A stretch of 64,000 nucleotides of DNA from Mytilus trossulus (GCF_036588685.1 NC_086382.1:74435999-74499998), one strand, 5' to 3'; numbered from the stretch's first letter, positions 43,553 through 55,309 are shown. Notes: generated by a model not told the origin, from the sequence alone. Translations and numbers: made by a program.

Positions 43553-46500
43553 GGTGAAAAGAACTCGCTTATCAGCTTCTACAGCAGATAGTTGGTAAAC
43601 TGATTGGAAAAAATGTTGTTTGTGTCAGGAGGTCACAACAGATCTAGACCTCCTGAAATCGTCAGACGAAGGTTATACAATGTTAGGCAAAAATATCCCT
43701 CTCTTTCATAAACTAAATGCCCTCTTGCTATTCGGCGATTAGACCACGGAGAGGTTATTGAAAGCACAATGAAAAAAGAAAATGTCAAGTACCATAAATT
43801 AATTTGTGTAGGATAAAGTTCAATGTTACTTAACTTGAGAGAGCCCAGAAACGCAATATGTCACCGATACCATCTGGCAGTTCTAGTGATTGTACGTCTT
43901 CTAAACTTTTTAGGTGTACTCCTCGTTCTTTTAAAGATCAACAACAAAATCCAGTTGAAAATGTGCGTAAATGTTTCATTTGTGATAAAGAGTCAACTTT
44001 ATCTGTCATAAGAGAGGCAATGACAATGAAACTAAACCAACGACTTGTGGATTGTGCAACAGCTCTTCAGGATAAACAACTGTTGGCAAATCTGAGTAGT
44101 GGTGATGTTATAGCACAAGAGATGAAGTATCACCCGTCTTGTCACGCAGCTGAATATAATAGAGAGATATCAAAGAAGAGACAAACAGAGATCGAAAGCA
44201 GTTGCACACAGGAAAAACAAACAGCATTAGCTGAGCTGGTCACATAAATTTTTGGAACTCAAAGAATCTCTGAAGAGTCCATTGTGTTTCGATTAGCAGA
44301 CCTGGCAAACCTGTACGAGGAAAGATTGGCACAGCTTGGTTCTTCTTCTGCACAGGTACATTCTACTCGACTCAAGGATAAGCTATTGCAAAAGATGCCA
44401 GAACTAGAAGCACACACAAAGGGGCAGAGATGTACTTTTGATGTTTGAAAAAGACATAGGACCAGCTATAGCGTTTGTTTGATTATAATGACACCGGCCG
44501 AAATGATTCGCTGCCAATTAGTTACAACGACGACAACATTTTCTGGATCCTTGGTTTCTGAAGATATCTATGATAGCATACCCCCTCCATTGTTACAGTT
44601 GGTAAAAATGATATAACATGGATCTGATATCAAATCGCAGTTAGACGTTTCTAAAAAGTCTGGCCCAACTTTTAATGTTTAATTATAATCCAAACAGCCA
44701 AAAGGTTACAGTACAACAAAGACATTCGGCTGATCGTGAGACACCATTTTGTGTGTATCTTGGGCTCTTACTCTTTGCAAGAAAAACAGGAAAAGACAGC
44801 TAATTGATACATTATTTCAACATGGGTTATGTATCTCTTACGATCGGGTACTGGAAATATAAACTCAACTAGGTGAAGCTGTTGTTGAACGTTATTTAAA
44901 TAAAGGTGTGGTATTCCCGCCTTTATTAAAGGGCAAAGTGTTTACCACAGCTTTTTTCGTACATTCGATCATTACGAGAAGCGGATTTTGAGCTTCATAA
45001 ACAAACGTTGTCTTCCTTGATCCCAAACTTTTTTGGACTAGATCATATCAACTATGCTAGATGGCTTCCTATTAATCTTCGCGATATGGCTTCATTAAAA
45101 AAAAACATAGATATTTACAGAGAATTTATTAAAGGGCATTTCACGGTTACAAAATCAAGTCGTGTTTTCTCAAACATGGTGATAGACCAGGCTCATGAAC
45201 AGAATAACGCCATTGTGAAAGGTGATGGTGGTGCTGTAGGGCTGACCGAGGATCCTGCCGCTTTACGACGGTGGATGGTAGCCGGGCCAGAAATCAGTAG
45301 ACTGATATGTCGAGGAATATTCGTCTAGAAGAAAGAACACAGATGATAGACATCATGACAAATTTTATATGTCTATGCAAAAAGATTTCAGTGACAAAGT
45401 GAGAAGTCTTAAGACAGTCATGAACGATTATGGAAATCCATTTCTTGAGGATTCTGACGATATGTACAAGATAGACATTAAAGATATTATACAAGCAGGC
45501 AAAGGAAAACTGTCACAATTTAACAAATTGGATGCAATCAGTACGCTGACTTCAGAAACAGAATGCAGAATACGGCAAGCATCTATGAGCCTATCAAGAA
45601 AAATAAGTTACTGTTGTTCAGTGGCAACCAAAGAAAAGTTCATGTGAAACAAAAAGCAAGCTTGACCTCGTCCTAGAAGACGGCAGTTTGTTTTCAAGGC
45701 TTTTCATATCCTGTCAAAAAAGACAATACGACTTGGAAGAGTTTTTCAGCCAGAAAAATCAGCAATTTTCTCCATCTTTATCTCAAAGTGGAAAAATCAA
45801 TACTGGCGTCAAATCACAGCTTAAGGAAATCCTAGGAGATAAGGGAGATTTACCAAGAAAAGAACCTCAGACAGACATGGCAGTTGTTGATGGTTCGGCT
45901 ATGGTCAATTCAAGACCACCGCGGGGAACATACACTTTTGATGAATACGTAAAATTGCCGTTCATTATCCACCTTACTTCAAAACATGCCAGTGTAGATG
46001 TTATCTATGATATTTACATAGAAAACAGTCTAAAAGCACAAACACGTAAAGCGAGGGGTGTTAGATCCAGGAGGAAAGTTGTCGGCACCAGTAAGACTCC
46101 AAAAACTTGGTCAAGCTTCCTTCGAGTGGACGAAAACAAAACGGTATAGTTTTATTTCCTTGCCGACAAAATGTGCTCTGTTCAATCTGACAAAATTATT
46201 TTTGTGACAAAAGGCGAAATTGTTATGACAAATTCTAATGATCACCATGAAGATCTCAGTCCGTGTAATCATGAGGAAGCAGACACAAGGATATTTGTTC
46301 ATATTTATCAAAAGTGCAGCTGAAAAGGGTGTAAGTCTTCACTGATAATCAGCTCAGACTCTGATGTAGTGGTTTCGGCGGTGTCTCTTTTCAAAATACT
46401 TCAAGTAGAAAAACTTTGGGTTGCCTTTGGAAAAGGAAAATATCTGATATGGCTTCCGATGCACGAAATTAATCATGCTCTTGGTCCTAAATCAGAAGCT

Positions 46501-47060
46501 TTGTCATTTTATCATGCTTTTACTGGATGTGACACGGTCTCCGCTTTTCATGGAAAGGGGAATAATCGACATGACAGACGTGGGAAATATTTGATGATGT
46601 AACCGAGGTTTTTGAACGATTAAGTAAGAAACCTGAATTGGTCAGTGACGCTGATATGGAGTTGATAGATGCATTTGTTGTGGTTATGTACAGAACTACA
46701 ACAACATTTGACATCAACAAATCCAGACTTGAACTGTTTCCACGCAAATAAAGACAGTATGACACCATTCCACCAACTAGAGCTGCACTGATTGAGCATA
46801 CCAAACGAGCTACATACCAAGGTGGCCATGTATAGGGACAGAAAGTCATACATGATCAACATCTACCTAGTCCTGGTGATTGGGAATAGGTAAAGGAGAA
46901 CGCAGAAGGAATGTGGATTCCTCATTGAACATCATTAGCAGCAATTGTTGCATCTTGTCAGGAGTTGCACAAACGTGGCTGCAAAAAAACTTGTTCTGGT
47001 AGATGTAAGTGTTACAAAGCTGGCTTGACCTGTACAACATTGTGTTCATGTAGTTGTTAA
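43553..47060 (+). pseudogene. Academ-like transposon protein with FEN/XPG-like nuclease motifs
   Basis: A single large gene decayed by many stops and frameshifts; readable blocks stay collinear. At 43553-43740 there is an ATG and a CCLCQ zinc-binding start. At 43858-44247 there is RKCFICDKES followed by EMKYHPSCHAAEYNRE, completing a multi-Cys finger. At 45008-45328: FFGLDHINYARWLPINLRDM, QAHEQNNAIVKGDGG, ALRRWMVAGPE. At 45688-46149: TFDEYVKLPFIIHL and a basic stretch. At 46260-46560: NHEEADTRIFVHI, SSDSDVVVSAVSLF and FYHAFTGCDTVSAFHGKG. The EEAD / DSDVV / GCD series resembles metal-binding acidic motifs of FEN/XPG (PIN-like) nucleases. At 46950-47060 there is a Cys-rich tail (CQELHKRGCKKTC). 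Zinc finger plus XPG-like nuclease is described for Academ transposons; assignment to that superfamily is my inference. Confidence 0.62.
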
Positions 47061-47453
47061 AACGGAATACATCGGAAAATATCGTAGATTATAACACAGA
47101 TCAATCCTACATCAAGTCTAACATAATTATCAAACGGTCATTTTTATCATATATCTATATCACTATTATTTCACTAGAGTGTACGAATTTCTTCTACCTA
47201 AACCGGAAGTGGTGATTTTTTTTACAATTATTGTCTGTTTGACATATTTTTATATCATTTTATTGTATTTCAAATTTTCAAAAAATTTTCATTACATATA
47301 TAGCGTTGAAAATGGTAAGGACAGTTTTTCAATCTCAAAGATTGAGTAAAATCATGTCAATTTTGAATTCAAGATGGCCGCCGTGAAAAAAAATCGAAAA
47401 CATGTTGGCTACCCCTCTAATATGATAATAAAATCAACGGTACCAATTTTGTT

Positions 47454-47497
47454 GCACCAGATGCGCATTTCGACAATACATGTCTCTTCAGTGATGC
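47454..47497 (-). ncRNA. Type-I hammerhead ribozyme, family B, with compensatory changes
   Basis: Core CUGAAGA (position 7 is free in the consensus), helix II GACA/UGUC, GAAA, helix III AU/AU around GCGC, AUC cut site, helix I GCAUCA/UGGUGC. Every helix differs in sequence from family A yet remains paired. Confidence 0.9.
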
Positions 47498-47691
47498 TCG
47501 TGGCCAAAATATTTGAAATCCAAAGCATATATAAAAGATGAGGAGCTATAATCCAAAAGGTCCAAAAAGTATAGCCAAATTCGTGAAAGGAATCAGAGCT
47601 TTGCACGAGGGAGATACATTCCTTAATTTATAATAATTTCTAATATTTTGTAACAGCAAATTTTAATAACACAAAAAATCCGTATTTTCAT

Positions 47692-47767
47692 GCCAGTACC
47701 GAAGTACTGGCTACTGGGCTGGTGATACCCTCGGGGACTAATAGTCCACCAGCAGAGGCATCGACCC
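47692..47767 (-). ncRNA. Conserved structured region of the retrozyme body (family B)
   Basis: The RNA sense is minus. Hairpin GCCAGUAC-UUCG-GUACUGGC (47692-47711) plus nested stems CUGGG/CCCAG, CUGGUG/CACCAG and GGACU/AGUCC (47735-47747). Homologous to 17071-17148, with paired substitutions. Confidence 0.75.
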
Positions 47768-47799
47768 AGTGGTAGTAATAAAATCAACGGTACTTCCAA

Positions 47800-48539
47800 A
47801 TCAATAAAGTACTTCCTAATGAACATCTATGCCAAATCCCTTGCTTGTATCATAATTTGCATGATTTTGTCAAATTCCGGTACTAAGCCGCCCCACTATT
47901 ATAGGTCAGGATACAACCTTCACAAGACGCTTTGGCTCACACCGAACAGCAATTTATAAATGGCCCAAAAATTACTAATGTAAAATCATTCAAACGGGAA
48001 AATTAAATCTAATCTGTATAATTACGAAAAACGAGAAACACTTCTGAATCACATAAACACACGACAACTGCTGAACACCAGATTCCGGACTTAGGACAGA
48101 TGCAAACAATTGCATCGGGATTAAAAGTTTTAATGGTACCAAACCTTCTCCCTTTTCTGAAACATAAGTATAACATCAAAACATAGAAAAATACACTATA
48201 AAATATTAATTGGAAGGCTATTTTTGATTAATGTTGTGACGATGTCATAACTTTTGGAATAACACTATACGTTATCCATGAAAAATGGAAATTAACTCGA
48301 TTATACTGACAAATAAGACATATGTTAAATGTACCGAAAATACAGAATCCAAACCACAAACGATAAGATATAACATTATATCAAACGGAACCCACAATAA
48401 AAACATCATAACTACATAAATGAATTTTGGACATATAAATACCTAGACGAGTCGTATAGCAATGCATATTCACACTCGACAAAACAGTCATATTCGGGAA
48501 TAGGTCAAGTTCGATACTTACATGTAGCAGACATACGAC
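47800..48539. other. Repeat-1 variant, otherwise unassigned
   Basis: 47935-48185 is the plus-oriented partner of 30345-30690 (CTTTGGCTCACACCGAACAG, GACTTAGGACAGATGCAAAC). The rest is unassigned. Confidence 0.45.
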
Positions 48540-48935
48540 ATAGACGTTAAACTACAATCTAAGACGTAGTAAAATGTCGTTAGTTAGTTTACACACATAC
48601 ATATCGTATAGATCAACCAATTTGGGATGGTGTCCATAAAATTTACGGAGTGTAATTTTTAATCTTTCCTTCACATACCTCTCTTGCTGCAGTTTCTGCG
48701 TAAGGCGCACACTCCTGTATACGATGTCCGTATAGTGTAAACATGAACGAGCATAACGTATCAATTGAGATATGTAAACACCATAAGAGGCAACAGCGAG
48801 TATGTAACTGTGATTGTCCCTCTGGCATCTTTCGTCCCTCTTGCCTCGAAATTGATGATTGGGAAGTTGAAATCAATCCGTTTGTCATAGATTTTAGTGT
48901 GAAGTTGTTTATAGAGCTCTGTTTAATGATATTGT
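48540..48935 (-). mobile_element. Penelope-like RT C-terminal fragment with a repeat-2 scrap inside
   Basis: Minus strand 48764-48552 encodes IRYARSCLHYTDIVYRS and ITLRKFYGHHPKLVDLYDMY, the C-terminal part of a Penelope-type RT. Upstream, at 48865-48890, is the frameshifted counterpart of a DKRIDFNFPIINF motif. Between them 48808-48860 is a ~50-bp repeat-2 scrap (GACGAAAGATGCCAGAGGGA on the minus strand). Confidence 0.65.
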
Positions 48936-50514
48936 GATATTCATGTTCACAAAACGTTCGTTTGATTCGTTGCCATTTGTGAAGAGAATGCTACACTCTC
49001 TGTACGTTATAGAATACACATAAGCAATTAAAAAGCACAATAGCACATGATATAGTTACGGCAGAAAAACAGACAGAAGTATTTAAAGTAAGTAAACAGA
49101 AAAATATAAAGACAGGCAAAATTGTTATATACTAGTATTTTTTTCATCCTGTATCCTTTTTTAATTATTTCGCATTAAATAGAAAATTATTTATGATCTT
49201 CAAAGTCTGCATATAAACAACAAAATAACAAAACTAAGAATTAAAATATAGAAAAAGGAAGGCATTCTTATATTCCTAGAGAGATCATGCCTAAAATGTA
49301 ACATATAAGAAGATGAAAGCATCTTTTAATAGATTGTAAATTAAGTAAGGAACTGAAAAACAACTTTTGATAATTTTACAGGATTCGAGAATATCTTTGT
49401 AATCATCTAACTGTGTCGTTTAACCTGAAAAAGATAAATACAATTGTTAGACAAAATTTGAAAAGTGCAGGTTCGTAATCCAAATTGTAAATAATAGTTT
49501 TGAAAGTGAATCGGTTCTAAATCTAAAAAGAGTCGTTCTTAAATATAAAAAGACGAATCATAGACCACTTCTGAATATGTTACATCGCCTGAATATAAAA
49601 AGATGATTCTCACTTCTTGTCTGAATATGTTATATCGTCTCAAGTGTGTTTAGGTGATATGTTTACAGTCGTTATGTTCTTTAAATAGTATTCTTACATG
49701 AATTCACATAATTAAGAAGAACATGCACTGATATTACCAGGAATTGTCTTTCTACCGCTGCGCTGCAATTCATATTGCTTGCTTGCATTTTTAATTTCTT
49801 TGTATGATAACATACATGAGCAGTTATAAAGAGTTAGATTCTTTTATCCATTTCTTATCATATTTTATGATTATTTTGGGTTTTCAAAATTAAATCATTG
49901 GAGTTGAAAAATCTAAGAATACATTAAACTATGTATATCATATCGGGATCAGTAATACCATTTAACAATTACACCCTTGTAGTTGTTTTTTCCTAGACTT
50001 TATTGAATGACTTGGTATTTTCGAGTATATTTTCACAGTAGATTCGTCGATTTCATGTCTATAAATTTGCCTTGATAACTTATGATGGATCGTGCATTAT
50101 ACTTCATATGTTGTTTCCGAATTGATGCTAATTGATCTGAAATTGCACTTTAAAAAAAAATGTAAAGACTTTAAATTTTAGTAAGTTTAATTGAAATGTC
50201 GATGACTTACGACTATGATCGATTATTATTACTCATAAGATGTTTTGTGTAAAACGCCACAGACGTTTAGAAAATGACAGGTTCTATCAACTTTAACTTG
50301 GTGGTAGCTTATAACAAACAACTGTACACTGTGTATGTAATTTGTTTTCCCAAGGGAATTCCATTATAACGGAATCTAACTGGAGGGTACCATTTCCTTT
50401 CTTATGTACGTGCATATAATGTATGAAATACACGAGGACAATAAATATCCAATGTTTGAAGAGTGTCATTGCACCTATCAGATAGATACAGAATGAAGGC
50501 ACATATTGACATAC
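48936..50514. other. Unassigned DNA downstream of WAP-B exon 3
   Basis: Weak internal repetition at 49500-49640 (CTGAATATGTTACATCG and ATATAAAAAGAC pieces). A minus-strand mini-exon near 49736-49760 could end WAP-B but cannot be supported. Nothing else recognised. Confidence 0.35.
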
Positions 50515-50565
50515 CTGGTAATTCACACGATCTGCCACAGTTTGGATTAAGACAACAAAGTCGAC
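50515..50565 (-). pseudogene. WAP-B exon 3: C-terminal half of a WAP domain
   Basis: Minus-strand exon after a TTGACAG acceptor, ending CCAG|GTATGT. It completes the split Gly and encodes RLCCLNPNCGRSCELP: CC-x4-C-x3-C and the closing Pro of a WAP core. Unlike WAP-A there is no stop inside the exon. Either a further exon exists or the frame reads through to a stop at 50402. This exon itself is undamaged; the gene is labelled a pseudogene because of exon 1. Confidence 0.68.
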
Positions 50566-50922
50566 CTGTCAATGTATAGTACATAATTTATATATTGCGT
50601 ACATGAGAAAAACAAACAAATTGTAATTTTAGCTTATCATATTGAATTTAAAAGTTCGTATCAAGTATCAAACTCTTGCATTAACGCGATTTATATGGTC
50701 TTGACACAACTTCACTAAATGCCTCACCTTTCTAGTGAAGCAAAGACACCTGATCTTCAATTTCATACTAGACCTAATATATAATGTAGAATATCATTAC
50801 AATTGATTCAGTTTGGGATGAATCTTCACATAGATTTGCTAGAAAAACACAATTACCTACAGTCAAAATTCTAGTTCGTCAAAATTATCTCCCTATTACG
50901 CCACCGAATTTGCATAATCGTA
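50566..50922. other. Unassigned DNA in WAP-B intron 2
   Basis: Nothing recognised. Confidence 0.4.
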
Positions 50923-51176
50923 GTGATGACGCGCTGTAAAGATGGAGGTCAGCAAAGTGATGACTCGCTGTAAAGATGGAGGTCATTAAAGTTATGACGC
51001 GCTGTAAAGATGGAGGTCATTTAAGTGATGACGCGCTGTAAAGATGGAGGTCATTAAAGTGATGACGCGCTGTAAAGATGGAGGTCATTCAAGTGATGAC
51101 TCGTTGTAAAAATGGAGATCCTTAAAGTGATGACTCGCTGTAAAAATGGACGCCATTGAAGTGATGACGCGCTGTC
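50923..51176 (+). repeat. 34-bp minisatellite, about eight copies
   Basis: GTGATGACGCGCTGTAAAGA followed by TGGAGGTCATTAAA, stepping exactly 34 bp at first (50923, 50957) and then with small variants to a last partial copy at about 51160. The units are contiguous with no spacers. It lies in WAP-B intron 2. Confidence 0.9.
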
Positions 51177-51769
51177 GATTTAGCTCTTGAAAACCGATAT
51201 TTTTTTCTACATACATTGAAGCATCATTACGATACTTATATGCCAGTTATTAAAATACAAATGTATCTACTAGCTATTTAGCATTTATTAATATACTTTT
51301 ATGCATTTGGTCAATTTTAAACTATTGTTTGACCGGTTGTAATGGAAGGATTTTTGAAATTTCAAACATATTTGAAAAAATACTAAATAAATATTTCATG
51401 GAAGAATAACGTAAAAAATGTCAGAGGTTGAAGACTAACAATCCCAAATAACACACACAAATAATGAAGTTTTTTTTAATTTTTTTTTGGAGATCTACTT
51501 GAAAAGTCTGGCGACGATTGCTTTTAGTAAAAAAAAAATTTATTCGAACACGTATTCTGTTGTTATTCCTCATTAGACAGGTATTTCAATTGACCCATAT
51601 ATTTCATTTTTAGAACTGTAATTCTTTAATGTTTATATACAAGGCAAAACAAGAAACGTTACATGCTTATAACATCATTTAATTTTTTCATAACAAAAAT
51701 ATAATAATAAAAAAATAATGGAATAGTTAGCTTGTTTTTATTGAAAACAATATTGCACATTTTCGGACA
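51177..51769. other. Unassigned DNA
   Basis: AT-rich with several homopolymer runs. No gene recognised. Confidence 0.4.
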
Positions 51770-52540
51770 ATTTTAACAGGACGAGTACAAAATTCGGGTT
51801 AACATGTCAATACCTTGTATGACCACCTCTTGCATTTATGGCCGCCTGACACCTCCATCGCATGGAATCAATAAGATGTCGAATAAAATTGTGATGGATG
51901 TTGTTCGTTCCATTCCCTGAAAAGTGCTGTTCGGAGCTGGGCTAGCGTTTCCGGTGGATTTTGGCTATTTCTGATACGTCTTCCAAGTTCGTCCCAAAGA
52001 TGTTCAATTGGTGATAAATCTGGAGACATTGCTAGGCGAGGCAACACACGAATATAGTTATTCTCCAAAAAAGTCATCTAAATATGTGCCACGTGACAAC
52101 AGGCGTTGTCCTGCTGAAAAACGTGGTTAATACGATGTCTTCGGAAAACGGGAGACCAATTGGAGCCAGAATTTTGTCCCTTTACCTTGTTGCATTTAGA
52201 TAACCAACGATGATTTTTAGCTCGGTGCGTTCCTGATATGTAATTCCGCCCCATACTATGATCCCGCCACCACCAAACCGATCTGTTTCCTAAACGCACG
52301 CATCAGAAAATCGTGCATTGCGTCTCCGGTAGACTCTGGCTCTGCCGTCGCTAAATTTCAAGTTGAATTTAGATTCATCGGTAAAAAGAATCTGTCTCAC
52401 GGGGGCGATCATTTGTTGTGCCAGTATATCTAAGTCTTGCAATAATAATTCTAGAGAAATTAAAATGATTTGAAACCTGCACTTGAGTCATTCCTGCTGC
52501 TAACATCCCAATAGCTCGTTCTCTCTCATTTTGGCGTAGA
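51770..52540 (-). pseudogene. Tc1/mariner transposase, internally deleted
   Basis: Minus-strand pieces in order: an N-terminal helix-turn-helix like start (LRQNERERAIGMLAAGMTQV, 52536-52450); then, after an internal deletion, the first catalytic block (TDESKFNLKFSDGRARVYRR, about 52390-52330); FQQDNACCHVAH (about 52115-52085); and SPDLSPIEHLWDELGRRI (about 52030-51975), ending near 51800. The three acidic catalytic motifs can be seen, but at least three frameshifts or stops separate them. It lies in WAP-B intron 2. It is a different copy from the one at 35690-39284. Confidence 0.82.
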
Positions 52541-53945
52541 CGGGCATTGTTTTACGTGTTACTTTTTCAATTTTGTAATGCGACCTTTTGTTATCAATCG
52601 TCTTCGACACAATAAATGACAAAAAGGACAACTCGATTCAAACTGTATACAGTCAGGTAAATTTATGAAAAAATGGTTATTTGTTTGAAATCAGAAAATG
52701 ACGTCACGTCATTTCCGATATTTTTATAAATGTGTAAATTTGATAGATAAATCATTAAGGTTAATAGTTTTAATCATGAAAATATTTGAAACTAATATAT
52801 GGGTTATTTTCAAATTTAACACCAATGTTTCTTTTTTTGCCTAGTATATATCATCATCGACCAGAACAAAATATTCATATCAGAGTGTGCCAGTATTTAT
52901 ATCTATGTATTGTTCAATAAGCATATTATTGGTGTAAAAGGAGACAGATTTGTAAAATACTTGTTTCTGAATCCTTAATATTTATTTCATTTGCATCATA
53001 TCGACGTTGTGATGACTTATCTTAACAAATATTTTTTAAACTAACATAGAGCCTAAATAAAAAAATGTTTTTCTTTTATAATTATTTTAGACAGAATAGT
53101 CATCTCAGACACGGCTTATCATGAAAAGGTGTACTCGACTTTCATTTTGATGAAAATATTGCCCATTTGGGGGATTTGTTTTAACTGACGTTGGAGGCAG
53201 AGATTCAAATCATTGCTTTAAAAAGATCAATCTATTATCTTTCTTTGGAATGTTTTTCAGTCGAACTCTTGCTTACATTTTCTATGCACATAAAAGGATC
53301 AACATATATCTGCACTTACAATAATCGACTGTTTTGTGAAAATGTGTCTATAATTTGAGAGTTTATAAATATCTCCATACCATGATCTAAATAAGAACAC
53401 ATACATAGTATGCATAAAATTCTAAAGTATGCATATTTATTTAACTTGTAAAACCCATAGAAACAGATGTAAACAATTCAACTTTACCATCTTAGCCTTT
53501 TTTATCTTCCTTAATAAAGAGTTTCATTTCTTTTGTTTAATTTCAACTAGGTGTCCGCCTGCGTAGGGAATTACAAATAAAAAAGTAAAAAAATACCGGT
53601 TCTGCGCCAAACGAGACACTATTAGGTACGTTAAAAAAAAACCATTATTTGCATATAACCAGAACTTATCTCGTTGGACTTTAATTGACCAATCAGCACA
53701 TACAGAATCTACATTAGTTTTCTATTTAAATGTAATCATCTCGTGTTGCTTCAAGTGGAATGTAAATGTAAATAATGCATTATTATATGTTCCAAATGAT
53801 TGTATAATACACATCGTCCAATGTGAGACCATAAACATTTTTTTTGTATTTACTCATATGCTTTGTTTTACCATTTAGGACAGTGGTCAATGCCATTTGA
53901 TGTTTACACTTTGGTTAGACAAATTTGGTAGAAAACAATACTTAC
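52541..53945. other. Unassigned DNA in WAP-B intron 2
   Basis: Nothing recognised. Confidence 0.4.
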
Positions 53946-54057
53946 CTCCTGTGCAGTCTGCATTGTTGTCACAATTGTGATAGATCCCGACACACACAGG
54001 ACAAGTTGCAATTGGTTCTCGTATACCTCTGTAAAACACTGGACACCCAGGTCCACC
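53946..54057 (-). pseudogene. WAP-B exon 2: N-terminal half of a WAP domain
   Basis: Minus-strand exon after a TCTTAACAG acceptor (starts at 54057), ending G|GTAAGT. It encodes GGPGCPVFYRGIREPIATCP and then VCVGIYHNCDNNADCTG; C-x5-C with CDNNADC is the WAP signature. Phase 0 in, phase 1 out, the same as WAP-A exon 2, but longer by nine codons and with an extra Cys. The exon is undamaged. Paralogous to 26140-26224 although strongly diverged, so the duplication is old. Confidence 0.72.
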
Positions 54058-54599
54058 CTGTTAAGATTATAAAAACAAACCAAGAAATCATCTAAATGTT
54101 GTCTTACTTTGTCTTTATATCATTAGAATTCAAATCCATTGATAAAATAAGAGGATAATCATGGTAATTTTACAAATTCGGATTGCAAATTTGTAGTCGC
54201 TGATTAAATGGCTTGAATGACTATATTCTCTATTCTAGAAAAATTTCGTACCCTTGATATGAGATAAGGAGATGGAATTTGGTTCCCACAGGGACAATTA
54301 TCAACCAGAGACCAAATGACGTAGCTGTTTGCTACTATGAACCAAGGCAGTTTTATGATTACAAAAAGAATAATAAAAATGTATGTAAACATGGTAAATA
54401 ACGATATTATGGTATGCTGGATCCTGGTCTGCGTATTATGGCCTATATTTGGTACTTTTTTCAAAAATTATCTCTACAATGTCACACACGTTTTTACAGG
54501 CGACTGAAATGAATGGTTACCTGTGGGTTTTTTAAGATATGCTCCACTACATCTGTAGAGGTATTCGTAGTAAACATCAGCACCAGCAATCATATTGAT
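54058..54599. other. Unassigned DNA in WAP-B intron 1
   Basis: A minus-strand frame at 54204-54464 is hydrophobic but has no supporting motif. Nothing else recognised. Confidence 0.35.
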
Positions 54600-55309
54600 T
54601 TTTTTAACACGTCTTATGAAAATAAAGACCCTTTATATTATACAAAATAATGACCTGAATAAACAAACTACAAAAAAAATGTATAGTTAAAAATAAAATA
54701 CTTTAAAGAAGAACCGCTAATGTTAACACTTAAAATGTCATTACTAGTTTTGTATACATTATTCCGTTTCAACATTTAAAAAAAAAATTAACACTTGAAT
54801 ATTAATTTATTGCACTAAAGCTGTTAACAATGACCTTACCAATACAGCTTTAACTGTAAGGTACCCTGAAATTGTTCGTATCTCTCAGAACAGGGTGGCG
54901 TATAGATAAGTATCATTTTCTTATATTTCATATTAGAATAGCATAATTAAATACAATGTTCAATTATAATATAATACACTGATCTGAAGTTAACTATATA
55001 CTTTTTTACAATTAAATATTAAGTTTAATAATAATATAATACACTTTAATATCCGAAATTGATTATCTAGTGTCGGTTCATGTCGTTTATCAATTACATG
55101 ATTTCTACTATTGAATGATAGCAGGAATACACATTTCCAAGATCATATAATAGAAATTAACAAAGCTTACCTGTGCACAATGAATAATACAAAATATCAA
55201 AATCCCAGCTATCCCACATTCTCATTTGATCAAGTTAAACTGAAAGAGTGACAATTTAATAACGTCTTATACTTGTTTTTATGACAATATTCAAGTGTGA
55301 ACATATTTA
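54600..55309. repeat. Segmental duplication, copy B left part
   Basis: Matches 30780-31140 (AAAGAAGAACCG, TTAACACTTAA, CAAAGCTTAC, AAAATCCCAGCTATC, TATTCAAGTGTGAACATATT), with a private insertion of about 290 bp near 54830-55120. It continues after the transposon at 61487. Confidence 0.82.
55171..55225 (-). pseudogene. WAP-B exon 1: signal-peptide exon with a 1-bp insertion
   Basis: Homologous to 31008-31061. ATG (55223-55225) starts MRMW, then an extra G (TGTGGGA against TGTGGA in copy A) shifts the frame and destroys the hydrophobic leader. The donor CAG|GTAAGC is intact. The 6.2-kb transposon begins about 80 bp upstream of this ATG, in the TATA sequence. Both defects suggest WAP-B is silenced, unless the transposon supplies a promoter and another start is used. 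Confidence 0.75.

Larger units (their letters stand above)
42111..47419 (+). mobile_element. Academ-like DNA transposon, about 5.3 kb, with terminal inverted repeats
   Basis: The left end TAGGGGGGTAGCCACG-A8 and GGCGGCCATCTTGG is mirrored at the right end (complement reads TAGAGGGGTAGCCAACATG, T8 and GGCGGCCATCTTG), giving imperfect ~55-bp inverted repeats (42111-42165, 47365-47419). ATAT on both sides is a possible 4-bp target duplication, but it is palindromic and so not decisive. The inside holds one decayed plus-strand gene (43553-47060) and two nested hammerhead units (42303-43010). Classification rests on the domain set of the gene. Confidence 0.7.
47426..47793 (-). repeat. Hammerhead repeat family B, one unit
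   Basis: A diverged unit on the minus strand. It keeps the conserved body elements (CCACTGGGTCGATGCC, GAGGGTATCACCAGCCCAG, a UUCG hairpin) but differs elsewhere. TAATAAAATCAACGGTAC occurs at both edges (47426-47443 and 47776-47793), as expected for a unit cut from a tandem or circular template. It begins only 7 bp beyond the end of the Academ-like element. Confidence 0.85.

Noticed and set aside
42105-47425. Extended terminal repeat including ATCATATTAG on both sides
   Set aside because: ATCAT continues the symmetry beyond TAG, but then no target duplication is possible. I kept TAG as the end and call the outer match coincidental or unresolved.
50923-51176. CRISPR-like regular repeats
   Set aside because: Units are contiguous with no unique spacers, and the genome is eukaryotic; it is an ordinary minisatellite.
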